Shown here piece after piece: positions 1 to 6,383 of a stretch of 19,435 nt of DNA (the stretch's first letter is position 1; every line of letters begins with the position of its first letter). The stretch comes from Chloroflexota bacterium. GTDB lineage: Bacteria > Chloroflexota > Dehalococcoidia > SM23-28-2 > RBG-16-64-32. The position numbers and the translations under genes were made by a program. The stretch covers positions 1 through 19,435 of the forward strand of contig JADFKG010000019.1 in assembly GCA_022565075.1 (NCBI GenBank). The letters run 5' to 3'. Below the pieces are notes generated by a model, which ran no database searches, had not been told where the DNA came from, and worked only from the letters and a program-made list of their open reading frames with translations.

Positions 1-1207
1 TCGGATCAGAAACCGGACCGTTAGCGACCGTCTGCGCCAGGGGAAACGTGGCGAGCGCGCCGAGGCCGGCAGCGATGACCGCGACGAACGCCGTCTCCAG
101 CGTCATCTGGCCGACTACGTGCCAGTTCGAGGCACCGAGCGCCTTGAGGATTCCGATCTCCTTGATCCGCTGTCGCGCAACGATGGCGACCGAGAAGAGG
201 ATGATCGCAGCGCTGGCGATGAGCGCCGCGATCATGCCGATCCGGCTGCTGTCTGCGGCGTCGGCGAGCGGCGCGCTGATGGCGTCAAAGGCGGCTTCCT
301 GTGTCGTCACGTCGGCGACGTCCTCGCCGAGCGTCTCGCGGATCGCGGCGGCCGTCGCGCTGACGTTCTCCGCCGTGTCCACCCGGACGCTGATCGCGTC
401 GACCTCGCCTTCGCGGTCGAAGAGGGCTCGCGCTGTGTCGAGCGGAAGGAACATCGCGTTGTCGCCGAACTGCGTTCCGGTGGTGAAGACACCCACGACC
501 TCGACGTCCACATCGTTCAGGGCAAACGTGTCACCGACCGCAAGCCCGTTGGCCTCCGCCAGAGTCGAGCCGATCACAGCGACGTTCGCCTCGCCTTCGT
601 CCGACTCGAACGTGCGGCCGCTCGTGATCTCAACGTTGTCGACGCCAAGGGAAGAGAGAGCTGTCGGGTTATCGGTGCCGGTGACGATGACCGGTATCTG
701 GAAGCCGCCAGCGGGCCGGTTGCCTGCGAACGGCGAATTCGCCGGCGGCTCGATCGTGCCGCCGATCAGGTCATCGCCGGAGTACAGCTCGGTTATCGTC
801 CGCGTGTAGTCCGTGACGTGCTCGATGGAAGCGATCGCCTCAACCGCTTCGTCGGTGAGAGTCGCCTGGACAGCGTCGGTGTCGGTGTCGGCATCATCGG
901 CGGCGTCGCCGGCGTCCGGAGCGTCCGGGGCGTTCGGCCCGCCCGCGCCGCCAGGGCCACCAGCACCTCCCGCACCGCCACCGAAGCCGCCGCGGAAGAT
1001 GAACCCGCCGCCGAAGCTCCCCGCCGGCTGGACAGTCACAGTGGTGCCCACCTGGCGCTGGATCTCATCGAGGCGCTCGTCGAACGCGCCGTCGACTGTG
1101 ATCATGATCAGTGCGAGACCGATACTGACACTGAGGACGCCGACCAGGAGGCCCGCGCGCAGCGGTGAGCGCAAGAGGGCGCGCACTGCCCAACGAAGAG
1201 TCTTCAT
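1..1207 (-). CDS. MacB/FtsX-family ABC transporter permease, N-terminal part (cut by window edge)
   Basis: The minus-strand frame opens at the ATG at 1207 and stays open to base 1, giving 402 residues with no stop. The start is set by an AGGAGTG Shine-Dalgarno (SD) sequence 5-6 bases upstream. A positively charged N-terminus (MKTLRWAVRALLRSPLRAG) leads into a first membrane helix at about residues 18-38. A large extracytoplasmic domain of the MacB_PCD type follows (about 40-320), then a helix at about 323-345 and the cytoplasmic FtsX signature RQRIKEIGILKALGAS (346-360), then another helix. This is the fold of permeases in MacB/LolCDE-like transporters, which pair with a cytoplasmic ATPase and usually move lipoproteins, peptides or toxic compounds by mechanotransmission; the substrate here is unknown. 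Residues 63-112 form an unusual Gly-rich then Asp/Ala-rich low-complexity insert. The missing C-terminus should hold the last helix or two. The ATPase partner is not visible and may lie beyond the left edge. Confidence 0.93.
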   Translation of the reverse strand, partial: MKTLRWAVRALLRSPLRAGLLVGVLSVSIGLALIMITVDGAFDERLDEIQRQVGTTVTVQPAGSFGGGFIFRGGFGGGAGGAGGPGGAGGPNAPDAPDAGDAADDADTDTDAVQATLTDEAVEAIASIEHVTDYTRTITELYSGDDLIGGTIEPPANSPFAGNRPAGGFQIPVIVTGTDNPTALSSLGVDNVEITSGRTFESDEGEANVAVIGSTLAEANGLAVGDTFALNDVDVEVVGVFTTGTQFGDNAMFLPLDTARALFDREGEVDAISVRVDTAENVSATAAAIRETLGEDVADVTTQEAAFDAISAPLADAADSSRIGMIAALIASAAIILFSVAIVARQRIKEIGILKALGASNWHVVGQMTLETAFVAVIAAGLGALATFPLAQTVANGPVSDP

Positions 1208-1252
1208 GCTCACTCCTTTTTAGAGATGATGCCCGAGATCGTATGATGGTGC

Positions 1253-1292
1253 GGTTAAGGTCAGGTTAGTGAAACATTAAGGAACTTTAATG
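1253..1292. promoter_or_regulatory. Phased TTA repeats, candidate response-regulator binding region
   Basis: TTA cores occur at 1255, 1266, 1277 and 1287, spaced 11, 11 and 10 bp. They appear within GGTTAAGG, GGTTAGTG, ATTAAGG and TTTAATG. CATTAA and TTAATG (1275-1280 and 1287-1292) also form an inverted repeat. Direct repeats at one-turn spacing are typical of OmpR/PhoB-family response regulators. The block lies about 20 bp upstream of the -35 of the rightward promoter and about 50 bp upstream of the ABC permease start, so it could serve either gene. The binding protein is inferred, not seen. Confidence 0.45.
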
Positions 1293-1313
1293 TTCGCCCG
1301 CGGAATCGAAGGC

Positions 1314-1343
1314 TTGGCCTAAACCTCACGTTTACGTTATAGT
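1314..1343 (+). promoter_or_regulatory. Sigma70-like promoter for the zinc-ribbon gene
   Basis: TTGGCC (1314-1319) and TATAGT (1338-1343) are separated by 18 bp. The -10 matches the consensus at 5 of 6 positions and the -35 at 4 of 6. The predicted transcript start is near 1350, giving a leader of about 95 nt before the TTG start at 1444. Confidence 0.6.
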
Positions 1344-1443
1344 AGGCACGACGGCCCGGTTTTCGCCCCATCCACAACCGGGCTGCCGCATCGTATCGCC
1401 CGTGCCCCGACCACCGCGGGGACAACGCCAGAGGGAGGCCACA

Positions 1444-1692
1444 TTGGCAGAGCAGCGAGCCGAAACGATCACGCTTGATCCCGACGTTGGTGTAGTCGAC
1501 GACTGCGCGCACCACTGGCAGATCGCCACTCCGAACGGCGTAACCAGCGAAGGAGTCTGCAAGCGATGCGGCAAGTCCCGCGCCTTTCTCAACTACAGCC
1601 AGCGCAAGATGATGGTGCGCTCCGTAAAGTCCAACGGCAACAGCAACAGCAACAGCAACAACAACAACGGCAACGGCAACAAGTCCCGCTAG
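1444..1692 (+). CDS. Small zinc-ribbon protein with Asn/Ser/Gly-rich tail
   Basis: The protein is 82 residues. I chose the TTG at 1444 because GGGAGG (1433-1438) lies 5 bases upstream; the ATG at 1402 in the same frame has no such site. The core reads CAHHW at 21-25, then PNG-x-TS-x-G at about 30-37 and CKRCG at 39-43. C21, H23/H24, C39 and C42 could therefore ligate one zinc ion. An aromatic/basic segment (RAFLNY, then SQRKMM) follows. I recall small proteins with this CxHHW...CxxC pattern from Chloroflexota, without a known function; nucleic-acid binding is possible but unproven. The last 20 residues are almost only Asn, Ser and Gly, encoded by an imperfect AACRGC hexamer repeat, and look like a disordered tail. 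The gene is monocistronic, with its own promoter and terminator. Confidence 0.8.
   Translation: MAEQRAETITLDPDVGVVDDCAHHWQIATPNGVTSEGVCKRCGKSRAFLNYSQRKMMVRSVKSNGNSNSNSNNNNGNGNKSR
1633..1680 (+). repeat. Imperfect AAC/AGC/GGC codon repeat in the zinc-ribbon gene
   Basis: A 48-bp stretch is built only from AAC, AGC and GGC triplets, mostly alternating AAC-AGC with a run of four AAC. It encodes the Asn/Ser/Gly tail. Because units are multiples of 3 bp, gain or loss would change tail length without breaking the frame. Confidence 0.8.
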
Positions 1693-1713
1693 CGAACGTT
1701 CGCGAGACATACG

Positions 1714-1741
1714 GGGGCGAGCTTAACGCTCGCCCCTTTTT
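1714..1741 (+). terminator. Intrinsic terminator of the zinc-ribbon gene
   Basis: A perfect 9-bp stem GGGGCGAGC (1714-1722) / GCTCGCCCC (1728-1736) with a TTAAC loop is followed by five T residues (1737-1741). It lies 21 bp after the stop codon and 6 bp before the end of the convergent gene. There is no T-tract on the other strand, so it serves the rightward gene. A 12-bp palindrome GCGAACGTTCGC (1692-1703) lies between the stop and this hairpin. Confidence 0.9.
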
Positions 1742-1746
1742 CTCAT

Positions 1747-2694
1747 TCAGCGGCTATGTACTGACCCGAACGCCGGACAGGCAGGCTCCGGCGACGGCGG
1801 CAACCCAACGTCGAACATCAGTGTCTTGAGTGCGTCTACCGGATCAATACCTTCCAAGCAATCCACGTTTCCCCAGACCTGCAAGCGGTGGTCGAACAGC
1901 AAAGTGGTGCCAAGGGCCGGACAGAGGTCGCGCGCGACGACAGGTAGGCCGGCATCACTGCGCAGGATGCCCAGCGCGTCGACTGGGTTGACAGCGCCTG
2001 AACAATTGACATCTCCCCAGGTGAGTCCATCCGTAGAGAGATGCAGAGTCGTCTTGCCGGTCGTCCAGATGCCGCTTTCGTTAGCTGGCGCACCGTCGAT
2101 CGTGAACGTCACCGCGGCACCTTCGGTACCGCACACGGACGGTATATTGACCCTGTAAGAGGATGTGATGAGCCAGCCGGAGACGGCGTGGCTGGCGCAC
2201 AGGGTGCCGTTGACGTACGCACTTACAATGGGCGCCGTGCTCGGCCCGATTATGAAGTCGATGCAGGGTTCGCCGCGACAGGTAAGTCCCCCACTGAACG
2301 TCGCGAAGGCGGGCCCTGTATAGATGTCGTGGCGATGGCTACCCTCCTCCCAGACAGCAGTCGGGCTCGCTGGCACACCCTCGATGAAGAACTGAATGGT
2401 GTCGCCGGGCTGGGCACAGCCGGGCTTCTCGGCGTCGGTCAGCACATCCATCGCGTATCCACCGAACACCTCACCGTCGCTGATCGGGTGCACGGTCTCA
2501 TCTTCGCCGCACTCCACATCACCAACCTTGGCGACCACAGTCTTGCCGATTGCGGAGGCCCCGCAGTCAGTCCCGAGACAAACGACTCCCCAGAACTGAG
2601 CGGATCCCCATCCGCCGTATGATGCACTTGCCGTTTCACTACCGACAGCCACAAGAACTATAAGCGAGGCGATTACAGCGAAACGTGTGGCCAT
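1747..2694 (-). CDS. Secreted protein with two copies of a beta-rich module and two dockerin-like repeats
   Basis: I start at the ATG at 2694 (315 residues) rather than the in-frame ATG at 2754. It gives a clean signal peptide (MATRFAVIASLIVLVAVGS, cleavage likely after ASA near 25) and has GGAGGA 9 bases upstream. Two related modules follow, at about 49-118 and 154-213. Each carries a V-x-A-x-V-x(G/N)-x-x-x-C strand, a second Cys followed by G-x-x-G, an F-x-I-(E/D)-G-x-P-A segment and a W near its end. At 226-254 and 274-302 are two dockerin-like repeats, WGDVNCSGAVNPVDAL...GLP and WGNVDCLEGIDPVDAL...GLP, with Asp/Asn positions suited to calcium loops. Dockerins bind cohesins in cellulosomes, but in non-cellulosomal bacteria their partner is usually unknown; a cell-surface or secreted role is inferred. 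A TAGAAT -10-like element lies at 2726-2721 on this strand, with no convincing -35. No enzyme motif is visible. Confidence 0.85.
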   Translation of the reverse strand: MATRFAVIASLIVLVAVGSETASASYGGWGSAQFWGVVCLGTDCGASAIGKTVVAKVGDVECGEDETVHPISDGEVFGGYAMDVLTDAEKPGCAQPGDTIQFFIEGVPASPTAVWEEGSHRHDIYTGPAFATFSGGLTCRGEPCIDFIIGPSTAPIVSAYVNGTLCASHAVSGWLITSSYRVNIPSVCGTEGAAVTFTIDGAPANESGIWTTGKTTLHLSTDGLTWGDVNCSGAVNPVDALGILRSDAGLPVVARDLCPALGTTLLFDHRLQVWGNVDCLEGIDPVDALKTLMFDVGLPPSPEPACPAFGSVHSR

Positions 2695-2737
2695 TCCTGA
2701 TCGTCCTCCCCCTCGCCGATATTCTACTCCCTTCTCA

Positions 2738-2767
2738 TTGACCCGCGAGCACACAGCTACGTATGAT
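2738..2767 (+). promoter_or_regulatory. Promoter of the acyl-CoA synthetase operon, predicted to give a leaderless mRNA
   Basis: TTGACC (2738-2743) and TATGAT (2762-2767) are 18 bp apart, each with 5 of 6 consensus bases. Transcription should start near 2774-2778, on or just before the ATG at 2778. The ATGs at 2763 and 2766 lie inside the -10 element and are therefore unlikely starts. No Shine-Dalgarno sequence is present. Confidence 0.65.
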
Positions 2768-2777
2768 GGCGCCGCTC

Positions 2778-3482
2778 ATGGTCACCCTTTCCGAGGCGAT
2801 CGAACGCGCCCGCAGCGAGGACCGCTCCGTGCTCACCGAGATCGAGTCGAAGCAGGTACTGGCGGCTGCCGGTATCCCCGTCGCCGAGGCGACGCTGGCC
2901 GCTTCCGCCGACGAGGCGGCCAAGGCAGCGGCGCAGGCCGGCTTCCCGGTCGTGCTCAAGATCGTCTCGCCGGACGTCACGCATAAGTCCGACGTCGGCG
3001 GCGTCAAGATCGGCCTCGAAGACGAGGCGGCGGTGCGCGCGGCCTACGACGATATCGTCGCGGCCGTCAAGGAACGCCAGCCGAAGGCCCGCATTGAGGG
3101 CGTCGCCGTACAGGCGATGGCGCGCCCCGGCACCGAGGTCATCGTGGGTATGAGCAAGGACCCGCAGTTCGGGCCGGTGCTCATGTTCGGCCTCGGCGGC
3201 ATCTTCGTCGAGGTCTTGAAGGACGTCTCTTTCCGCATCGTGCCGCTGGAAGAGCGCGACGCCCGCGAGATGATCGACGAGATCAAGGGCCGCGCGATCC
3301 TCGACGGCGTACGCGGCGGTGAGCCGGCGGACATCGGCGCGCTGGCAGGCCTCCTGCTCCAGCTCTCCGCCTTCGCCGAAGCCAACCCGCAGGTGGAGGA
3401 GTTGGACCTGAACCCCGTGTTCGCCTACAAGGACGGCTGCATCGCCGTCGACGCGCGCATCGTCGTGAGCGCGGAGAGCTGA
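2778..3482 (+). CDS. ADP/NDP-forming acyl-CoA synthetase, beta (ATP-grasp) subunit
   Basis: The product is 234 residues from the ATG at 2778, chosen because upstream ATGs overlap the promoter -10; the first residues MVTLSEAIERAR then match the usual start of this family. The whole protein is an ATP-grasp domain. ESKQVLAAAGIPV at about 23-35 opens the fold. VVLKIVSPDVTHKSDVGGV at 58-76 contains H69, at the position of the second phospho-histidine of archaeal ACD. MFGLGGIFVEVLKDVSFR (136-153) and EELDLNPV (207-214) are the nucleotide- and metal-binding motifs. With the alpha subunit it would interconvert acyl-CoA + ADP + Pi and acid + ATP + CoA in the cytoplasm. The alpha gene begins 13 bp downstream. 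Many bacteria have alpha and beta fused in one chain of about 700 residues; here they are separate and in beta-alpha order. The acyl substrate cannot be read from sequence. Confidence 0.9.
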   Translation: MVTLSEAIERARSEDRSVLTEIESKQVLAAAGIPVAEATLAASADEAAKAAAQAGFPVVLKIVSPDVTHKSDVGGVKIGLEDEAAVRAAYDDIVAAVKERQPKARIEGVAVQAMARPGTEVIVGMSKDPQFGPVLMFGLGGIFVEVLKDVSFRIVPLEERDAREMIDEIKGRAILDGVRGGEPADIGALAGLLLQLSAFAEANPQVEELDLNPVFAYKDGCIAVDARIVVSAES

Positions 3483-3495
3483 CGGGCGCGCCCAG

Positions 3496-4932
3496 ATGTC
3501 TAATCCGGACTTGACGGCGCGGTTGGATCGCGCCTTCAATCCGAAGACCGTGGCCGTTGTCGGCGACAAGCGGGCGATGGGCTACATGTGGCTGCACTCG
3601 ATGAAGACGTTCTCCGGCAAGCTGTACTCCGTTCAGATCGACCCGGCCGAGATCCCCGGCATCGAGGCGCTCGAGGTGCCGAACTACGCCAGCGTGTCGG
3701 AGATCCCCGATGACATCGACTACGTGCTCTGCGCCGTTCCCCGGCCCGTCGCCGCGCGCATCGTCGCCGACTGCGCGAAGAAGAAGGTCGGCGCCGTGGC
3801 GCTCTTCACGTCCGGCTTCGCCGAGACGGAAACGGAAGAGGGCATCGAGGCGCAGCATCAGGTCACCGAGATCGCCCGCGAGAACGACCTGCTGCTGATC
3901 GGCCCCAACTGCATGGGCATCTACAACCGGCGGCTCGGCCTGCGCCACAGCCCGGACCAGGAGTCCGGCGACGCCGGCAACGTCGGCTTCATCAGCCAGA
4001 GCGGCACGCACGCCATCAACTTCTCGCTCATCGGCGCGACGCACGGCATAAAGTGCTCGAAAACGGTCTCCTTCGGCAACGCCGTCCTCCTCGATGCGCC
4101 CGACTACATCGACTACCTGGCGCAGGACGCCGAGACCGACGTCATCGCCATCTACATCGAAGGCACGAAGGACGGTCCACGCCTGCTGCGATCGCTCAAG
4201 GCCGCCACGGCGCGCAAGCCGGTCGTCGTCTGGCGCGGCGGAACGAGCAAGGCGGGCTCCCGGGCCGTCTACTCGCACACGGCATCGCTGGCGACCGCGC
4301 CGGACGTCTGGAGCGCGGCTATGCGGCAGGCCGGCGTCATCGAGACCGGCGACCTGGACGAAACGATCGACGTGGTTAAGGCGCTCGTCTACTGCAAGCC
4401 GGCGGCGGGGAAGAGAATGGGCCTCGTGGCGATGACCGGCGGCCAGTCCGTCGTCATCACCGACGCTTTCGAGCGCGAGGGGATGGAGGTACCGCTGCTA
4501 ACGCCGGCCTCGTACGAGAAGCTGGCGTCGTTCTTCAACATCATCGGTGGCAGCTACCGCAACCCCCTGGACGCCGGCGGCACGATCGGCATGGGCTTCG
4601 TGCCCGGTAACCTCAAGAAGCTGTTCGAGATCCTGGACGAGGACGAGAACGTCGACGCCATCGCGATGGAGGTCAGCGGCACCTTCATCGCCCGCCGCCT
4701 GCGCGACAACCCAGCGATGATGGACGGGCTCCTCGACGTCCTCTCCGAGCAGCGCGAGCGCTCCGCCAAGCCGTTCCTCGCGATCACGCATCCGAGCCAC
4801 GTAGAGGACGTGATGGCCGACGTGCGGCGCAAGCTCCTGGACCGCGGCGTCGCGGCGTTCACGAGCTTTCACGCGGCGGCCCGCGCCCTCGCACGCACCA
4901 CCGCTTACTGGGCGCGTCGCGACGGCACGTAG
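3496..4932 (+). CDS. ADP/NDP-forming acyl-CoA synthetase, alpha (CoA-binding/ligase) subunit
   Basis: 478 residues. An N-terminal CoA-binding Rossmann domain (about 10-135) shows FTSGFAETETEEG (104-116). GPNCMGIYN (136-144) leads into the first succinyl-CoA ligase-like domain, with GFISQSGTHAINF (164-176). SRAVYSHTASLA (255-266) carries H261, the expected phospho-histidine of the SHT motif. The second ligase domain starts near 305 with MTGGQSVVITDAFE (313-326) and contains NPLDAGGT (356-363). The length fits stand-alone ACD alpha subunits. Some family signatures differ from the common form: SQSGTHAINF where SQSGA(L/V)G is usual, and TGGQSVV where TGGPG is usual. This suggests a diverged subfamily, perhaps with an unusual acyl substrate. 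It follows the beta gene closely and should be co-translated; the next gene starts 15 bp downstream. Confidence 0.88.
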   Translation: MSNPDLTARLDRAFNPKTVAVVGDKRAMGYMWLHSMKTFSGKLYSVQIDPAEIPGIEALEVPNYASVSEIPDDIDYVLCAVPRPVAARIVADCAKKKVGAVALFTSGFAETETEEGIEAQHQVTEIARENDLLLIGPNCMGIYNRRLGLRHSPDQESGDAGNVGFISQSGTHAINFSLIGATHGIKCSKTVSFGNAVLLDAPDYIDYLAQDAETDVIAIYIEGTKDGPRLLRSLKAATARKPVVVWRGGTSKAGSRAVYSHTASLATAPDVWSAAMRQAGVIETGDLDETIDVVKALVYCKPAAGKRMGLVAMTGGQSVVITDAFEREGMEVPLLTPASYEKLASFFNIIGGSYRNPLDAGGTIGMGFVPGNLKKLFEILDEDENVDAIAMEVSGTFIARRLRDNPAMMDGLLDVLSEQRERSAKPFLAITHPSHVEDVMADVRRKLLDRGVAAFTSFHAAARALARTTAYWARRDGT

Positions 4933-4947
4933 CCATAGGAGGCGATC

Positions 4948-5498
4948 ATGGCACGCATACCAACGGTCGAGCCGGAGAACGCAGACGACGAGCAGCGGGC
5001 CGCGCACGATCACGGCGTGAAACGCTACGGCCGCATGACCAACATGAAGCGCACGCTGCTGCACTCGCTGCCGGCGTATCACGCGCTGATGGAGTTCTAT
5101 CCACTGGCGGAGGCCGTCGCGCCGTTTCTCGGCGCGCGCCCCACGAACGTCTTCCTGCACGCCATCTCGGCTGAGACCGACTGCCTCGTCTGCTCGACCT
5201 ACTTCAGGCGCCACCTGATCGACGCCGGCGACGACCCCGACCACCTCGACCTGAGCGAGCGCGAGAAGCTCCTCGTGGAGTTCGGGCGGTCACTGTCGAC
5301 GCAGAGTTCGCGGGTGTCGGACGACGTTTACGCGCGCCTGGCGGCCGAGTTCACAGCCGAGCAGATCGTCGCGCTGACGGCGTTCGGGGCGATGATGGTG
5401 GCAACAAACGTCTTCAACAACGCTCTCGACGTCGACCTCGACGAGTACCTCGAGGGCTACCGCAAGCCCGGCGCGCCGGGCATGGAGCCACCGGATGA
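4948..5498 (+). CDS. Carboxymuconolactone decarboxylase/AhpD-like protein with lost stop codon
   Basis: The ATG at 4948 has a strong AGGAGG (4937-4942) 5 bases upstream. About 180 residues look genuine, through LDVDLDEYLEGYRKPG at 160-175. The helical AhpD/CMD core contains AETDCLVCSTYFRRHL (75-90) with a C79-x2-C82 pair, as in peroxidase-like members that use a redox disulfide and a nearby histidine. Such proteins occur beside catabolic and redox enzymes; a role with the acyl-CoA synthetase and SDR genes is inferred. In this sequence the frame does not stop. It runs on, out of frame, through the whole SDR gene to 6387, adding about 300 Arg-rich residues with no protein character. A TGA at 5496-5498, overlapping the SDR ATG as ATGA, is one frame away. 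The simplest reading is a 1-base loss near the 3' end, so I end the gene at 5498. It could be a sequencing error or a real mutation. Confidence 0.75.
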
Positions 5499-6307
5499 CG
5501 ACAGAGCGCGAGTTCGAAGGCAAGGTGGCGTTCATAACGGGCGCCGCGCACGGACAGGGCCGAACCACGGCGCTGGCGCTGGCCAAAGCCGGCGCCAACG
5601 TGGCGGCCTTCGACATCGCAAGGCCGCTGGCGTACCCCGGCTACGGGATGGGCTCCGGCGAGGACCTGTCGAGCCTACAGGAGGAGTGCCGCAAGGTTGG
5701 CTCGGAGTGCCTGACCTTCGAAGGCGACGTGCGCGACGACGCCGCGATCACGGCAGCGGTCGACGGGACAATGGCTGGCCTGGGGCGCATCGATATCCTG
5801 TTCAACAACGCCGGTATCTGCGCCTACGGCCTCTCGCACGAACTAGCCGAAGACGAGTGGGACGCGATGATCGACATCAACCTGAAGGGCGCCTGGCTGG
5901 TGGGCCGGCGCGTGATCCCGGTGATGATCGAGCAGGGCTCCGGCGTGATCATCAACAACTCGTCGATCGCGGGCCTGCGCGGGATGTATCGGCTCAGCCA
6001 CTACGCCGCGTCCAAGTGGGGCCTGACGGGCCTCAGCAAGTCATGGGCGATCGAGCTGGCTCAATACGGCATCCGCGTCGTCTCGATCCACCCCACCGGC
6101 GTGAACACACCGATGAACGACGGTCTGGCCGCTCTGGAAGGAGCAACGCCCGCAGAGATCGCCGAGCGCTCGGCTGGCAACCTGCTGCCGGTGCCCTGGG
6201 TCGAGTCCGAAGACGTCGCCGAGGCCGTCCTTTTCCTGGCTTCGGACCGCGCGCGCTATATCACGGGCTCAGAGTTCATCCTCGACGCTGGCCTGCTCGC
6301 ACGCTAA
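5495..6307 (+). CDS. Short-chain dehydrogenase/reductase, mycofactocin-coupled type likely
   Basis: 270 residues starting at an ATG that overlaps the preceding gene's expected stop as ATGA. Classical SDR motifs are intact: cofactor loop TGAAHGQG (15-22), D40 after beta-2, NNAG (104-107), Ser156/157 in NNSSIAG, and Y170-x3-K174. D40 points to NAD rather than NADP. The form GAAHGQGR plus an extra segment IARPLAYPGYGMGSGEDLSS (41-60) after the acidic residue resembles the mycofactocin-coupled SDR group, whose NAD is thought to be buried and re-oxidised by mycofactocin rather than exchanged. That assignment rests on motif likeness only. The substrate is probably an alcohol or hydroxy compound feeding the acyl-CoA synthetase pathway upstream. 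The next gene begins 77 bp downstream. Confidence 0.9.
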   Translation: MTTEREFEGKVAFITGAAHGQGRTTALALAKAGANVAAFDIARPLAYPGYGMGSGEDLSSLQEECRKVGSECLTFEGDVRDDAAITAAVDGTMAGLGRIDILFNNAGICAYGLSHELAEDEWDAMIDINLKGAWLVGRRVIPVMIEQGSGVIINNSSIAGLRGMYRLSHYAASKWGLTGLSKSWAIELAQYGIRVVSIHPTGVNTPMNDGLAALEGATPAEIAERSAGNLLPVPWVESEDVAEAVLFLASDRARYITGSEFILDAGLLAR

Positions 6308-6322
6308 TGACACCCAGGCGCT

Positions 6323-6350
6323 TTGACAGGCGACGCTGCCCGGCGATACC
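6323..6350 (+). promoter_or_regulatory. Possible promoter of the cysteine desulfurase gene
   Basis: A perfect TTGACA (6323-6328) is followed after 16 bp by GATACC (6345-6350), a weak -10 with 3 of 6 matches. Transcription would start near 6357, just before the ATACCCC inverted repeat. The poor -10 keeps confidence low. Confidence 0.35.
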
Positions 6351-6358
6351 CTTGTCGC

Positions 6359-6375
6359 ATACCCCGCCCCGGTAT
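6359..6375. promoter_or_regulatory. Degenerate CsoR/CstR-like inverted repeat before the cysteine desulfurase
   Basis: ATACCCC-GCC-CCGGTAT has the same 17-nt layout as the near-perfect site at 16210-16226 (ATACCCC-ATG-GGGGTAT), with two changed bases in the right arm. It lies 8 bp upstream of the ATG at 6384 and downstream of the possible promoter, where a repressor could block transcription. An overlapping 10-bp palindrome TATCGCGATA lies at 6373-6382. With only five pairing bases per arm, this may be chance in GC-rich DNA. Confidence 0.3.
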
Positions 6376-6383
6376 CGCGATAT

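Noticed and set aside
119..1168. Long plus-strand open frames over the ABC permease region
   Set aside because: They are Arg/Ala-rich antisense frames of a clear MacB/FtsX permease on the minus strand, which has an SD, helices and family motifs.
1692..1703. 12-bp palindrome GCGAACGTTCGC after the zinc-ribbon gene as an operator
   Set aside because: It lies between a stop codon and a terminator, not near a promoter, and such a short palindrome can occur by chance.
3283..4278. Long minus-strand open frames opposite the acyl-CoA synthetase genes
   Set aside because: They are antisense shadows in GC-rich DNA; the plus strand carries recognisable ATP-grasp and CoA-ligase motifs.
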